This document shows, piece after piece, positions 45,731 through 58,599 of a stretch of 64,000 bases of DNA (position 1 is its first letter; every line of letters begins with the position of its first letter). The translations under genes were made by a program, and so were the position numbers. The notes under the pieces were generated by a model. It did no database searches. It saw nothing but the letters and a program-made list of their open reading frames with translations, and was not told the origin of the DNA. This DNA is from Heterohyrax brucei (taxonomy: Eukaryota > Chordata > Mammalia > Hyracoidea > Procaviidae), in assembly GCA_028571685.1 (NCBI GenBank), contig CM053143.1:8175501-8239500 (forward strand). Direction: 5' to 3'.

Positions 45731-47017
45731 TCAACTCATAATAAGATCTCTGGCCTTTATACCCCTGGAGTGATGAATCCTTGGCTATGGCTGCCTTGGG
45801 AAGGTGTGTGATCTTGAGGGGGGCATTTCTGATCAACCTATGTATAGCCATTAGGGGTACACACCGATGTTGTATTTTTTCTCCTCCTGAACTTATGATA
45901 GGGTTACACTGCGCCATGCCTGTTTGTCATGGTTGTGCATTGTGCTTTGATGAACAAAATGTAAGCAAAAGTTGCTTGAATTGCTTCTGGGTAGAAACTG
46001 TTAATAGCCCAAGTATGACTCTCCAGTTTAGTTTCCTTCCCACTGTCGTGGTAAACTGTGACATTCTAGTTGGAGGAGTCTCTTTAGCTGTGTCTCTAAA
46101 ATAAGACAACATAGAGCAGTGCCTCAGTCATCTTGTGGTCCACATCATGTGTAAACATTTTCTGTTTTAAGTTCCCAATCATGGTAACATAACCTAAGTT
46201 TCCTAATTAATACTGTCTTTTGATTCCAAACATCATTTTTACCATCTTTGATCTCTCTTCTAGCTTCTTGCCATGTAACTTAGTTAATAATCTCTCTTGC
46301 ATTTTCTCCAAATCACGGTTACTTCACAAAGTGTGTTCGGGAGAAAATAAGATGTGTGATCTGCTGTACCAAGTCATGGTATTTATGGTCAACTAAGTAG
46401 AGAAATCATATATTTTTATTACTTCTCTGGGATTTATAGTTGCTTATTAACATATTAATTTTTCAGAACAATTTTTCCATAGAGATACCTATTTTAACTA
46501 ATGTTAATCTTCCACTCCACAGACTCATTCATAGAACCTTAAAAATAACATCTTTTAACACCTGGCAGAGGAAGGTATTTTTGGAAACTATGCCCTAAGC
46601 AATCTTCCTCTTTCCATTTCAAATTAAACACATACAGCAGGTCTACTTGGAAGTGAAGAAAATAGGACTGGGGCTTGTTTACAATGGGCCCAAGAACTGA
46701 AAGCCTTTTTATAAGAATACAGTTTCCGTAGAAATTAACTTTTTTTAACCCTTTCATTTGGCTGTAAAATCAACCTACATACCTATAGGATTTCTAGATT
46801 AGGAAATAAAAAATGTGTTGAATGTGGGTTGCTTAGTGACTTAAGGTTGGCAACTTGTTTACAAAGTTACACACACCGTAAAAGTATGTAATCACTGACA
46901 AAGAAAGAAGAGTAGAAGAATCTTGAAGTTCTTTAAGAGCACACAATTAAGACAGGGTTAGAATTCGGAACTACAATTTCCAGATTATTGAATCTGAGAA
47001 TCATAGGATACACTGTT
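45731..47017. other. Unannotated flank
   Basis: No gene or named repeat. Confidence 0.4.
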
Positions 47018-47212
47018 TGTTGTAGGGTACAGTAGAGCTGATTCTGACTCAGAGCAACCCCATGTGAAGGAGTAGAACTGCCTCATAGTATTTTCTTGGC
47101 TGTAATCTTTACAGAAGCAGATCGCTAGGTCTTTCCCCCCTAAAGCTGCTGGGTGTCTTCAAAGTGCCAACCTTTGGTTAGCAGCCAAATGCTTAATCAG
47201 GGTTCACTGAGC
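47018..47212 (-). mobile_element. AfroSINE (long form)
   Basis: GAGCTGATTCTGACTCAGAG in reverse, GAAGCAGATCGCTAGG, CCAACCTTTGGTTAGCAGCC, AGGGTTCAC. Confidence 0.85.
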
Positions 47213-48205
47213 CATGTGAAAATGCACTCTCACGTTATTCTAAATCTGTCACCTGAAGTGTGAGGAATAAGATTTTAAATCTTAAGCGTATCTACTAGGC
47301 TGGTTAGTGTGTCTGTAAATTTCCAAAAGGAAACAGGTTGGATTCCCAATTTGGCAAAGTCCAAAAACCATCTATCTGTTTATCTTGCCATGTAGCAAAT
47401 GACACAGCACCATTGGCTGGATGAGAGAACAGCTCAGTCAGAATGAGGAGGCAGCTCAGAGAGCTGCTTGTGCCTTTATAAAAGCTTTTTTCTTTTCCTT
47501 AGAGAACTAAGATAAGAACTGGAGAATTCCTTCTTTTGAATGAAAACTCCATATTTTAATAAATTAGAGTGGTTGATAACCTGGAATACAGAGAGCAGAA
47601 TATTGCAGTACCCCTAATATGCTCCTCTTATTTCTGTGCTTTCTTAATGAAGAGAGAACGATTTTAGCTGACAAGAAGTGGAAGACCAAAACTTGAAAAA
47701 ACACAAAACTCCTAGTATCTTACCTCTGCTTACATGTGTATGAGTTTGAGATAGGAATGGAATTCATAGCGTAGTATAATAGAGACTCAGAATCCAGATA
47801 TTTTGGGAGTAGATGGCTCAGCAAAATCACAAATTACTTTTAGACCCAATCTATTATTTATTATTTCAGTTTATAAAAAATGCACCCAATGCGTCTTTGA
47901 GATGACGAGTTCAAAGTCACGGCGATTGTTCAGTTGGCTTACCTCTGGTGTGTAGAAATCTGCGTATTTCAGGTTGACTTGAAGTTATGCTCTAAATGAG
48001 GGTGTGAGGCCAGAAAAGCAAAACATAATTTTAAAGAACAAAATTCAGAATGTCATCGTAAATATATTGCTTGCTTTTAGGTTACATATCAAATGATAAT
48101 ATCATGTCTGTATTAAGTTTTAATTAAATTATGAGGAAAGGCTATTGAGATTTGGAGTAGGCATTGTTTTCATCACGGCACTTAATCATCCCTATTGGCT
48201 TTAAG
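47213..48205. other. Unannotated flank
   Basis: Nothing recognisable. Confidence 0.4.
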
Positions 48206-48372
48206 CTGGAAACCCCGTTGGCATAGTGGGTTAAGTGCTGTGCCTGCTAACCAAACTGTCAGCAGTTCAAATCTGCCAGGAACTCCTTGAAAACTCTATT
48301 CGGCAGTTCTCCTCTGACCTGCAGGGTCGCTAAGAGTCGGAGTAGACTCGATGGCACTGGGTTTTTGGTTTC
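48206..48372 (+). mobile_element. AfroSINE (short form, well preserved)
   Basis: GGAAACCCCGTTGGCATAG, GCTAACCAAACTGTCAGC, AACTCCTTGAAAACTC, and the tail AGAGTCGGAGTAGACTCGAT plus GGCACTGGGTTTTTGG. Confidence 0.92.
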
Positions 48373-50215
48373 ATTGCCTTTAAGTCGGAAAGAAAATCCC
48401 ACCGCAGAGTTAAAAGTGTGAATCCTGTTAGTTGTGAATTGAAATAATTAGTTTCTTTAGTTGGCTTATCTTTGTTTACATAAAATTATGGTCTCTAACA
48501 CCCCATTGTCCTTTCCCCACCATACTTCCCCCACCTTCTAAGTGTTTCTGGTCTGTTAAGGAGAGCTTGAGTCTCTGTTTGGTGCAAATAGTTACTTGTA
48601 AGTTGCTTAGTTCCTAAGAATGGACCCAGAGGCACGTTGGAAGAAAAGGTTGACCAGTTTCCAAAAACTCAACATTTGAGAACCTTCTGGAGTACAGTTC
48701 TACTGTGAAAAACTTGCCATCTTCGTGAGTCAGAGATGGTGTTAACGGGCAGCTAGCTGATTCGGAAGCTTTTCAAACTGAAAAAAAAAAAAAGAGTGTG
48801 GTTATCCTCAAGACATATGTCACTTTTGTGTGAAATTGGTAGCCATTTTTACTAAGTTTTAATTTTGACTTTTAGGGTCTTCTTCCTAAAACAGATTTAT
48901 AGTCGTGAAAAATGGTGTTTCTTACATTAAAAATTAAGTTTAAGTGATACATTTAATTGGAAAAGTATTTCTTTGAAATCAGTTTCCTTGGTTTTCATTT
49001 AAAAAATACTGCATAGAAGCAGATAAAGAAACTAAACTGTTTCTAAAGAGGAATTGTAGGTATCTTTATGCATAAATATTCAAATTTTGAGCTTCAGTTT
49101 TGTTTTCTACTTGATTTCTTATTGTTTCTTTCTTGTGTAGTATTACACTTCTGCTGAGATGTAACTATTTGCAAATACAGTAAAAGTAACCAAAGTTCAG
49201 TTATGTAATATAGACAGTTTGTTGCTTTGTTTATTACAGGTGAAATTGTTTAATATATTCATAACTCAGCAGCCAGTTGGGCAAACTTCTTATATTAAAT
49301 TAGATGGCACTTAATTATTAAGACAACTAGATGAATGAATGAGATGCTAATTGGAGCCCAAGCAAGCAGCTACTCCCGACTCTTGATTTATAAGTCAGTG
49401 TCTGTCAAAAAAGTCAAATAAAGGTCACCATAGCTCCTCATGGATGAACATTTAGGGAAGGAACCTGGCTTTTGAATCCAACATCATTAGATTTAAACCT
49501 AGATGTAAAAAATGAGGGCACAAAGCAAACAAACCAGAAAAATTCTACAGTGAGATTTCAGATACAACAAACATACGAGACAAGCCACTTAGAAAAGTAC
49601 ATTTTACATTCTTGTGCAGAAAAAGTTAAAGCAATTTGGCATTTTCAAATAGCAAGTAAATAGATGTCTGCAGGGTTGCATCACCAGTTCAACGCTGCTG
49701 TGAGGTATAAATACAAATAGTAAATCTATGTGATGCAGAAAGAGATTCCTAAAAATTGAAGGCAAGTTTTATCTTGCTCATCATGTGAATGTGAATGAAA
49801 ATCATTTAGATATTTAATCAGAACAAACTACTTATTATAGAACACTTAATAAAATTCTGATTTCAAAACAGTGTTTAGGATATAAACTACAGAATGAAGA
49901 CCCAGGGATTCTATTACTTGTGTACATAAAAATATGGTCTCTAACACCTCGTTCTCTATTGCTAGCTATTGTAAATTCTTTTCACTTCTTGTTGATAAAG
50001 ATGATTGGGCTACCTTTCAGGAGAAGATTGGATGAGTTCCTATGAGGTGGTCTGCCTAGATGTTTCTAGGGACAATCAAATCACATCAAATATTGCTTCT
50101 ACTTCTCTGCACTGTCATTACGAAAGTACAAGACAACCCTACAGACTATTGTGAAATGCCTAACTGCTCGAAGTCTAAGGAAATTGAGAACTTAAAGGAC
50201 GTGTGTGTTTTTTTC
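48373..50215. other. Mostly unique flank
   Basis: A diverged AfroSINE-like stretch may lie at about 48650-48770. 48800-49920 has no recognisable repeat and includes ATTA-rich words near 49305-49340. No gene. Confidence 0.4.
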
Positions 50216-50412
50216 AAGGAGTCCTGGTTGGCGCTGTGGTTAAGAGCTTGTCTGCTAATTTGAAAGACTGGTGGTTTGAACTCAGCAGCTACAATGAGGA
50301 GACGATGTGGCAGTCTGCTGATGACAGCCTTGGAAACCCTATGGTGCAGTTCTACTCTGCCCTGTAGTCACTATGAGTCAGAATTTACTCCACAGCAATG
50401 GATTTGGTATGA
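50216..50412 (+). mobile_element. AfroSINE (long form)
   Basis: GTCCTGGTTGGCGCTGTGG head, GAGACGATGTGGCAGTCTGC, CAGCCTTGGAAACCC and the GAGTCAGAATTTACTCC tail. Confidence 0.88.
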
Positions 50413-50564
50413 GCTTTGAAACATTTTCTTTAAGTTTTCAGCTATTATTGTGTTTGTAAAATAAAATTTAATAGGAGTAAACAATTCGTGTGGTCTCATT
50501 CACCTGATTCATTACGATAACCCTAAGGTAGGAGACCATCTAAATTTATTCATTTAATTAGCTA

Positions 50565-51055
50565 ATTGTCTCAGTCATCTAATGCTGCTATAACAGAAAT
50601 ACCAAATGGATGGCCTTAACCAAGAGAGATTTATTTTCTCACAGTTTATTAGGCTAGAAGTCCAAATTCAGATGTCAGCTCCAGAGGAAGGAATTCTCTC
50701 TCTGTTGGATCTGGAGGGAAGTCCTTGCTGTCAGTCTGGGTAAAAACTCCTAGATCCAAAGGATGCACTTTGCTCCCAGCACTGCCTTCTTGATGAGGAG
50801 CTCCTTTGTCTCTCTGCTTGCCTTTTTCTGTAATATCTCAAAGGAGATTAGCTTAAGACACTGCCTAGTCTTGTAGATCTCATTAACACAACTGTTACTA
50901 AACTGTCTCATTTCTTCATAGTGACACGATTTACAATACATAGGGAAATAACCGTCAGATGACAAAACAGTAGAGAATCATATAATACTGGGAATCATGA
51001 CTTAGTCAAGCTGATACATATTTTGGGAGAACAGAATTCAATCCATGACACTAAT
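50565..51055 (+). mobile_element. Mammalian LTR-like repeat
   Basis: TGTCTCAGTCATCTAATGCTG start, AGAAGTCCAAATTCAG, GGAATCATGACTTAGTC, and CAATCCATGACAC end. Homologous to 45270-45730. Confidence 0.65.
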
Positions 51056-51069
51056 CGGTTAAACATTTT

Positions 51070-51700
51070 CCAACAAAAACCAAGCACTGTTCTAAGCAGT
51101 TGTGGTGGTTGTGATTGTTCACACCTCCCGGTACCCATGACCATAGGAATGATATTTTGTAGATCTGTTGCTCAAGAGGTGGAGCCCATGTCATTGTTTC
51201 TTTGTGATTGACTTTGTCACTTGTAACCAACAGAACATGGCGGAAGTTATGATGTTCTAGTGCTCAGCTTAGGCCTTAAGAAACTGCAGAAGTTTTCTCT
51301 CTTAACATCCCTTCTTCCATCAAGTAAACAAGCCCTGGCTCTAGTGAGAAGATGAAAGCATGAATATCAGAATTAAGTCATCCCACTTATCCCAACAGAG
51401 ACCCTGGAGAGGTGAGAGAGCCTAGCCAAGATCAACAACTCTGACTTGAAGCTAATCTACACAGCTGACCACAGGTACAAGAAGGCGCCCAGCTGAGATC
51501 AGAACTGCCCAGCTGAGCTCAGCCCACAGTGCTGTGAGCTAACTAAGTAGCTAACTGATTGTTCACTGTCTTGCATTAACAGTGTGGCACCTGAGAGTAG
51601 AATCCAGACATCCAGGAACTGAATACATAAATACACTAAACTGCATCACTATATGAATCACCATGTGTTGAACGAATGGTATTTTGCAAAGCTGTTACAA
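51070..51700. repeat. Ancient MLT-like repeat
   Basis: CAACAGAACATGGCGGAAG, GTTCTAGTGCTCAGC and later AACAGAGACCCTGGAG give an old mammalian LTR feel. Boundaries and family are uncertain. Confidence 0.3.
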
Positions 51701-52067
51701 GTCAGTTTGACAGTCACTGCCTTTCAGTAACTTAAAAATAATTATTTGTCATATAGAGCATATTTACGTTTCTGTATGGGATTGTACAAAAAGCAGCTTC
51801 TGATTGGTTCATTGGCATGTTTTATGTATTACATTGTTTAAAGCTGCAAAAAAAAAAAAAAAGTCAACCTAACAATCTCAGAAAACCACTGAAAACCAAA
51901 TAATAAATCAGGTTTTTATGCAATTAGTCATAGATATTCACATAAAATTCTGACAGGATGAATTCTTACTTGTTTATGGACATTTTAGATTGATTAAGGA
52001 TGATTTCATCAACGTATGAGGTCTCCTCTTTACATGTACCTTTCATTTATTATTATAATTTCATTTA

Positions 52068-52226
52068 CCAGACCCACTGCCACTGAACCAGTTCTGACTC
52101 CTACTGACCCTTTAGGTCATAGCAGACCTGCTCCATAGAGTTTCCAAGGAACATTTGGCAGATTTGAACTGGTGACCTTTTGGTTAGCAGACATAGCACT
52201 GAACCACTATGCTACCAGTGTTTCCA
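52068..52226 (-). mobile_element. AfroSINE (short form)
   Basis: GAACCAGTTCTGACTCC in reverse, AGAGTTTCCAAGGAACATTT, TTTTGGTTAGCAGACATAGC and TGAACCACTATGCTACC. Confidence 0.88.
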
Positions 52227-52429
52227 TAATTTCATTTAGGCCATTAATTACCAATGCCCAATTCATCTTGAGCCACAGAGCCAGCAAATGGCAGAATTTT
52301 AGAGTTGGAAGGAGCTTTAGAGATTACTGAACGTGATGGTGAATAAAGCAATAGTAGACTAAGAACTCTGGTCTCTTCCTGCGGAAGGAAGATCCAGTTA
52401 TCTCTTTCCAAAATAAATAAATCGGCCAA

Positions 52430-52513
52430 CAAAAGCCCTATGGATCAAACTAGTTAACCTCCTTTGTAGTAGCCATGAGTTAGGGTACAACTCAGTGGCA
52501 GCTACCAACAACA
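52430..52513 (+). mobile_element. AfroSINE 3' fragment
   Basis: AGCCCTATGGATCAAAC, then CCATGAGTTAGGGTACAACT and CAGCTACCAACAACA. Confidence 0.6.
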
Positions 52514-53199
52514 GACTATTCCCAGCTATGTCATAGATACCTTCTTTTGTCCATAGTTTACAATTTGCTAAAAATAGAGCTTTGATATAAATGATTCCTT
52601 TGTGTAAGAAGCAATTAAAAAATTAAATCATCTTTATCTTCTAAAGGTTGGTGGGGGAAGAGCTGAGTTGCTGAGGACAATAGAGAGGGGTTTTGAGAGA
52701 AAAAGAGACAGGGGAAGATTTCATTAGATAAAGACATCTAATGGGAGAGTTTGGGGGGTTTCTTTGGTATGGTGGAGAGTTTTGCCACAAACCTAGCAAA
52801 TACTTTTGGAGTTAGAATATTGCTGAAGATTGAGAAGGAGTCAGAGGACAGAATGAGGATTGTGATATGTGCCTCCAGGAGTGCTAATGTGGCTCAGTAG
52901 TGAGAAGAGAAGCTGTCCGAAAAAGATCACTCATATTTGAATTACGTAAGATTCCTTGTACATCTAAAATCTTGGAGTGTGTAGGCTGGCCTGCTTCACT
53001 GCATTTATATCGAGTTACACTTCTCTTTATTCTAAAGTCTTTAACTCAGAATTTTTGATGAGCCATTTTGGACCTGGATGACGTCTGTAACTCTGCACTA
53101 TGTATAAAGAAAGGGTTTGTTAAGAAAATAAATGTCATAAACAAAATCATAAACGTGACACTCAAAATACTTGAAAAAGTGGTTTTCAAATACTTTAAA

Positions 53200-53277
53200 T
53201 ACTTATGGGGCATTTCTCCACTGTCCTATGAGATTGTTTTGGGTCAGAATTGACTTGACAGCAACAGTTTTTGTTTT
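53200..53277 (+). mobile_element. AfroSINE 3' fragment
   Basis: ACTTATGGGGCATTTCTCC, then GGGTCAGAATTGACTTGAC and AGCAACAG. 5' truncated. Confidence 0.8.
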
Positions 53278-53999
53278 TTTTTAAATAAATACTTTAGAAA
53301 CACAATTTAATCAATTATCCTCCATAAAATACATTAAATATCATAACTGATAGCCTAATAGGATATTCTATGTATTTTCTCTATTTTTGAAGAAAGATAA
53401 TCAGAAGAAATTCCTTTTTTAGTGGGAGAATTATAGTAAGATTTAGAGAAATTGGCTAATAATATGGCAAGTTGATTAGATGAATTAGGAAATTAACCCA
53501 AGCTTTTACTGTATATACATGTACATCCTCTAAGATGGGAATTTTTAATTGATTCCTCCAGGGTGCTTGTTAAAATGGCAAGATGGTTGGTTATTCAACT
53601 GTTCAAGTACTTAAAAAACGAAATCCAACATAAAAAAATAAAAAGCTGTCAGTTAATCTCCTTACTAAATGGGAATTGACTTCTTATAGATGTCACAACT
53701 TTTACATCAAAATGAACATCAAATTTCCAGAGGAAATTCAAGGCTAGTTCATTTCCTGTGCTCTCTTCCTATCTACTTCCCTCCCACCAGCTCCTGACTT
53801 CCCCAGTCCCAGGGATCAGTAATGGCAGAGCCCTTTTGTCATCTACCGTTGCCTATGCTCTCATGGTTGTCCCAGCTTGGCTTTTCTCACCTTTTGCTTC
53901 TGTCTTCAACTACTTCTAAGACTAAACTATGTGACTGTCTTAAGTCGTCAATTTCTCCTTTAAAGCACTGAATACAGCAAAGTTTAATGCAATGTAGTG

Positions 54000-54222
54000 G
54001 AAGGAGAACGGGATTTACTCTGCTGGAAATGGAATCAAATCTTAACTGCCCTGTTTAATAGCTATGCAGCCTTGGGAAAGTTACTTAACCAGAGTTTATT
54101 CCTCCTCATGTGTAAACTGAAGACAATATTTCCTACCTTGCATGACTGCTGAGGGAATTCAAGATGCTATAGATAAAGTTCCTTGGGACTGGCACATAGT
54201 TACTTAGCTAAAGTAAATTTTC
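54000..54222 (+). repeat. MIR
   Basis: GAATCAAATCTTAACTGCC, GCAGCCTTGGGAAAGTTACT, and GGGACTGGCACATAG near the end. Good order match. Confidence 0.7.
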
Positions 54223-56539
54223 TTTATTTCCTTTTAGTGAAAACCAGCTTCACCCTTATTGATGCTGTTTTCTCCACAGCACCCTCAGGTGCTTCTTGGG
54301 ACATTTAGACTTCTTACAGAGGGTCGTGCATTATCCTGGATCACCACAACTTTCTTCAGACAACTTTATGTCATTTCATTTATGTAGTTTCCATCGATCC
54401 CTTCTTTGATGGACATGCTATCCACTTATATCTCTTACCAACAGAAACAACTGTTTTTTTTATTTGATCGGCATAAGAAACCTAGGGGGTAGGGAGGGCA
54501 GATGTTGTTACCTCTGAGTCGTTTCTTCTTAATCCTCAAGAACTTGGCTGACAGATCCTCTTTTTTCACTCCACCATATGCTCTCATCTTACGTGACTTC
54601 CTGATACATTCTGATAAGCCATCTAACAGCGTGGACTTACAGGAACATTTACCTCTTCCACTTTGTCACCCACAGTGATAGGAGCAAGTTTTCTCTCTTT
54701 CTCTCCCCCACCCCCAGCCTTTTAATCACTTGGAACTGCTCCTCTGGAAATTGGAATTTTGAAATGACTGTGTCTCCCCACAACCTTTCTGTTCTCAGAC
54801 TCTTTCATTCCCACAGAACCTGTTCTTCTACCTCATCACATACTTCAGCTTCTGGAAACCTTCCTAGACTTTTGGGCTGTCAATGTCCCCTGAGTTCATT
54901 ATCCCCCAACCACTTTGAATTTCGAGGGTGCATTCATTAATTAGCTCTACTTTATTGTAAGATTTTTTTTTTTAATGCATTCAATGTTGTGGTAGAGCTG
55001 GGACAGAACATGGAGCTAGCTAGCGCTGGCACAGCTCAAGGTCTTTTGGTCTGACCTTTGCTTCACACCCTTATCGAGACTTTTAGATCCCTCATACCCC
55101 GTTCTTTCTTTCGACCTTACCCATCAAAATACCTGTTTCACATTTTTCCCCCTTGTTCTAAAACTTCTTGTCTGCAATCACTGTGAGAGAACATTTTCTC
55201 TTCTCGTGACTGCCTGCTTGAGTTGTGCTTCAGTCCAAATCCGTCAGTTACAGGGCGCAGACAGCCCTCTTTGGCTCCTGCTGCCATTCTAAACCCTCAC
55301 TCCATCCTCCAGCCTCTCTCTCCTCCGCATGCTACGTTCTCAGTGGATGGCCCAAACTGGGCTTACCAACAAAGGCCATCAGTCACGAACTACCTTCATG
55401 TTCCTCACCTTTCACCTATGCTTTTACCCATAGTTTCCTCCCATTTCAAAAAAAAGAAGGTCAGACAAGATACTGTTTCTGTGGCTAGTTACCCACAGGT
55501 ACTTGGGCACCGTCTCTTCTGGGTTCCCCTTTGATTTCTTAAATTAGGGATTCTTTCTATTTTCCTTTTCTCCTTCTTCAAGAAATTCTTACTCTAAGCC
55601 TACAAACATCTCCAAAACAGCCTTTTCTTCACTCTTCCTAATGCTCAAGCTTCCGTCACAAAATGCTACTAATGCTCAACAGTGTTGACAACGAGCTCTT
55701 GACTCCTAGCCTTTACTTACCAACTTTTCCCTCACAGCAGTGCAATGTAGCAACTGCCTCCCAAACCCACAAAACTACTTGGGAGCCCTAATTGCCAATC
55801 TCCACTGGTCCTTTGGGCTGTTTCTTTCCTGAAACCGGTAACTGCGTCTTGACTTTCATCTGTCCCTGTTTACCCTCTGAACAGACGTAAGGAGTAGGAG
55901 CTCTGGCAAAAGTCCTGGCCCTTTTCTGTGCCCCTCCAGTCTAATCCTGTCTCCCTGGGTCTACATATACTTAATGTTTGAGCTCTTGCTCTATCTCTAA
56001 TTTCCAGCCTGAACTTGTCACTTGAGTCTGATGACAGCTTTGCATTCTCTGGCTTAATACCTGGAACATGCTCACAGTGTGTGACATACTTCAGGCTCTG
56101 TAACACCACTCTAAGGCTAGTTCACACATCTGGTTTGTCTGCTGGGTCTAGTCTGACCTCCTCTGTGTAGGTGAAGTCTTAAAGCCTCTCTTTCCTTGAT
56201 TTTCGTGATACTCTTTCTCTCCTGATTATTTTTAACAGCTACTTGAGCATTATGTTTTCATGGTATTTCTGAATGGCCTCTTGTATCTTTTTTTTGTATT
56301 GCTTTACGGCACTTGGCTTTTGGCTTCTTCTAATACTGCTTGGACCAGCCCTTTCATTGTCTTTTCTTAGACTTTTTCAGTTGTGTCATAATCAGAACCA
56401 TCATATCGGTGTCACTTTCAAAGTTATTCTCCACGCTGTACTGTGCTTTACTTGCTAACTGAGATCGGTTCATGTCAGTTCTCTGCTTAAAAACCATCCC
56501 TGGATTCTACTGTCCATGAGATAAAATCTAGACTCTTTT
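54223..56539. other. Pyrimidine-rich flank
   Basis: The plus strand is visibly C/T rich with many short TTC/CTC words. No named repeat or gene. Two overlapping plus frames at 55223-55534 show no known domain. Confidence 0.4.
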
Positions 56540-57632
56540 ATTTAAAAGCAATGTGTATTTTATTGTGCTTTAAGTGAAAGTTTACAATCCAAATCAATTT
56601 GTAGTATGAAAACCTGCATACACAGTGCTACACAGCTCTAACTTCTCTCTCCCCCACCCCAGTATAATCCTTCCTTCCACCCTGTACTTCCTGTATCTGC
56701 TCAACCAACTCCTGTCCCCCTCCACCCTCTCATCTCAACTCTGGACAAGGGCTGCTCAGATAGTCTCATGTATATATTTAAATGAAGACGCACATTCTTT
56801 GTCAGCATCATTTTATGTGTCATAGTCCAGTCCAATCTTTGTCTAAAGAGATGGCTTTGGTACTGGTTTCAGCTCTAGCTTAGCAGAGTCCAGAGTTCGT
56901 GTCCTCAGGGAACCCTCCAGTCTGACAGACCATGAAGACTCTTTTAATAGAGTTCTAGTTCTACATAGTCATTTTTCTTGCACTGTATCAGGGATTTTAT
57001 TCTGTGTTCCCTGTCAGGGCAGTCACTGTGGTAGACAGGCACTATCAAGTTCTTCTGGTCCCATGCTGATGTCATCTGTGGATCATATGGAACCTTCTGG
57101 TTGCTGGGCTTATATTTTCCACATGTCTTTCATGGATTTCACTTTCCTCTGCTCCAGGAGGCTTCAGACTGACTGATGCTACTTAGATTGTAACTTCCTA
57201 ACTTTTAAGAACCTGGATGCTGCTCACCAAAGTGCTATGCATTTCTTAAAAAAAAAAAAAAAAAATTCTAGCAGTGAACCTCGATGTCCCCTGAAACCAG
57301 GAACCCCAGATCCCTGTCCCTAATACTCTGTTCTTCAAAATGCTGGGTTGATTTAGGAAAGCTTTTAGCTTTTTGTGTAGTCTTGTAATGCTAACCTCCC
57401 TTCTACTGCATGCTGTCACTCCCTTCACCTAACCCAATTCCTAGTAACTACCTAATCTGTGTACACCCTTCTCACTCCCACCCTTCCAACCATCAAAGAT
57501 TGTTTTCTTCTGTGCGTAAAGTTCTTCTTAAGTCCTTGTGATAATGATCTCATCCAACAGTTGTCCTTTTACAGCTGATTGATTTCACTCAGCGTAATGT
57601 CGTCTAGATGACTCCGTGTTATGAGATCTTTT
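56540..57632 (-). mobile_element. L1 3' end (older copy)
   Basis: TTTTATTGTGCTTTAAGTG then CAATCCAAATCAATTTG marks the 3' terminus. The 3' UTR runs right to the edge of ORF2-type sequence (CACTCAGCGTAATGTCGTC at 57587-57605). It stops at about 57632, where a second L1 3' end begins with a T-rich tract. A poly-A run at 57248-57266 lies inside. Confidence 0.8.
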
Positions 57633-58599
57633 CTTTTTTAATTAAGTTTTATTGTGTTTTAATTGAAAAGCTTACAATCCATATCAATTTACCATATAAC
57701 AACCAGAACTCACACTGTTAGTCTACTCTAAGTGCTCTCCCCTCTCTTCCTCACTATTCCAGGTGACAGCACATTCCCCTTTCCACCTTGAACTTCCTGT
57801 GTTCATTTGACCAAGTCCTGTCCTCCCTTACCCTATCATCTCACCTCCAGTGATGAGCTTATCTGACAGCCCTGTCTGATATGTTTAAGCCTACAAGGAT
57901 GTTTGTCACCAGCTTTACTCTTTGTCTTATCTAGTCCAGTTTGGTCTTTGTCTGCAGAGCTGTTTTGGGTGCTGGATGCAGTTTGGGGCTGATAGAGTCC
58001 CGGGCCATGTCCTCAGGGGATCTTTCAGACTGATTGACCATCAGGTGTGGTCATTTGGTAGAGTTCTAGTTCTGCACACTTATGCAGAGCACCATCTAGT
58101 TCTTCTGGTCCTTGCTGAAGTAGTATCTGGATCATACAGCACCTTACATCAGCTGGGCTTGTATTTTCCTCCTGTTCTGGATGTCCTCTATTTACCTCTG
58201 TTCTAGATAGATTGGGACCAATTGATGCTACTGAGATGGCAGCTTCCTACCTTTTAAAACTCTCGATGTCACTCACTCAGGTGGTACGCAGAGCATTTTC
58301 TTAACTGGTATGCCAGTTAGTCTGGATGTTCCTTGAAAGCGTAGTCCCCTGACCCTGGACACTGTTACTCTGTTTTCCCAAAAAGGAGGGCCATATTTAG
58401 GGAACACTTTAGCCTTGGCTTGGCTTGGCTTTAGTTTTGAAGTAGAGAAGTTCTGGGTACCTCTCCGTTTAGTATGTGCTGTCATATGCTACACCCAACT
58501 CGAACCCTACGTGCTATGCAGTTTGTAAATCCCTTTCCTTCCCTCATCACCCTTGTAACCATCAATGATTGATTTTTTCTGTGCTTAAAGATTTGTTGC

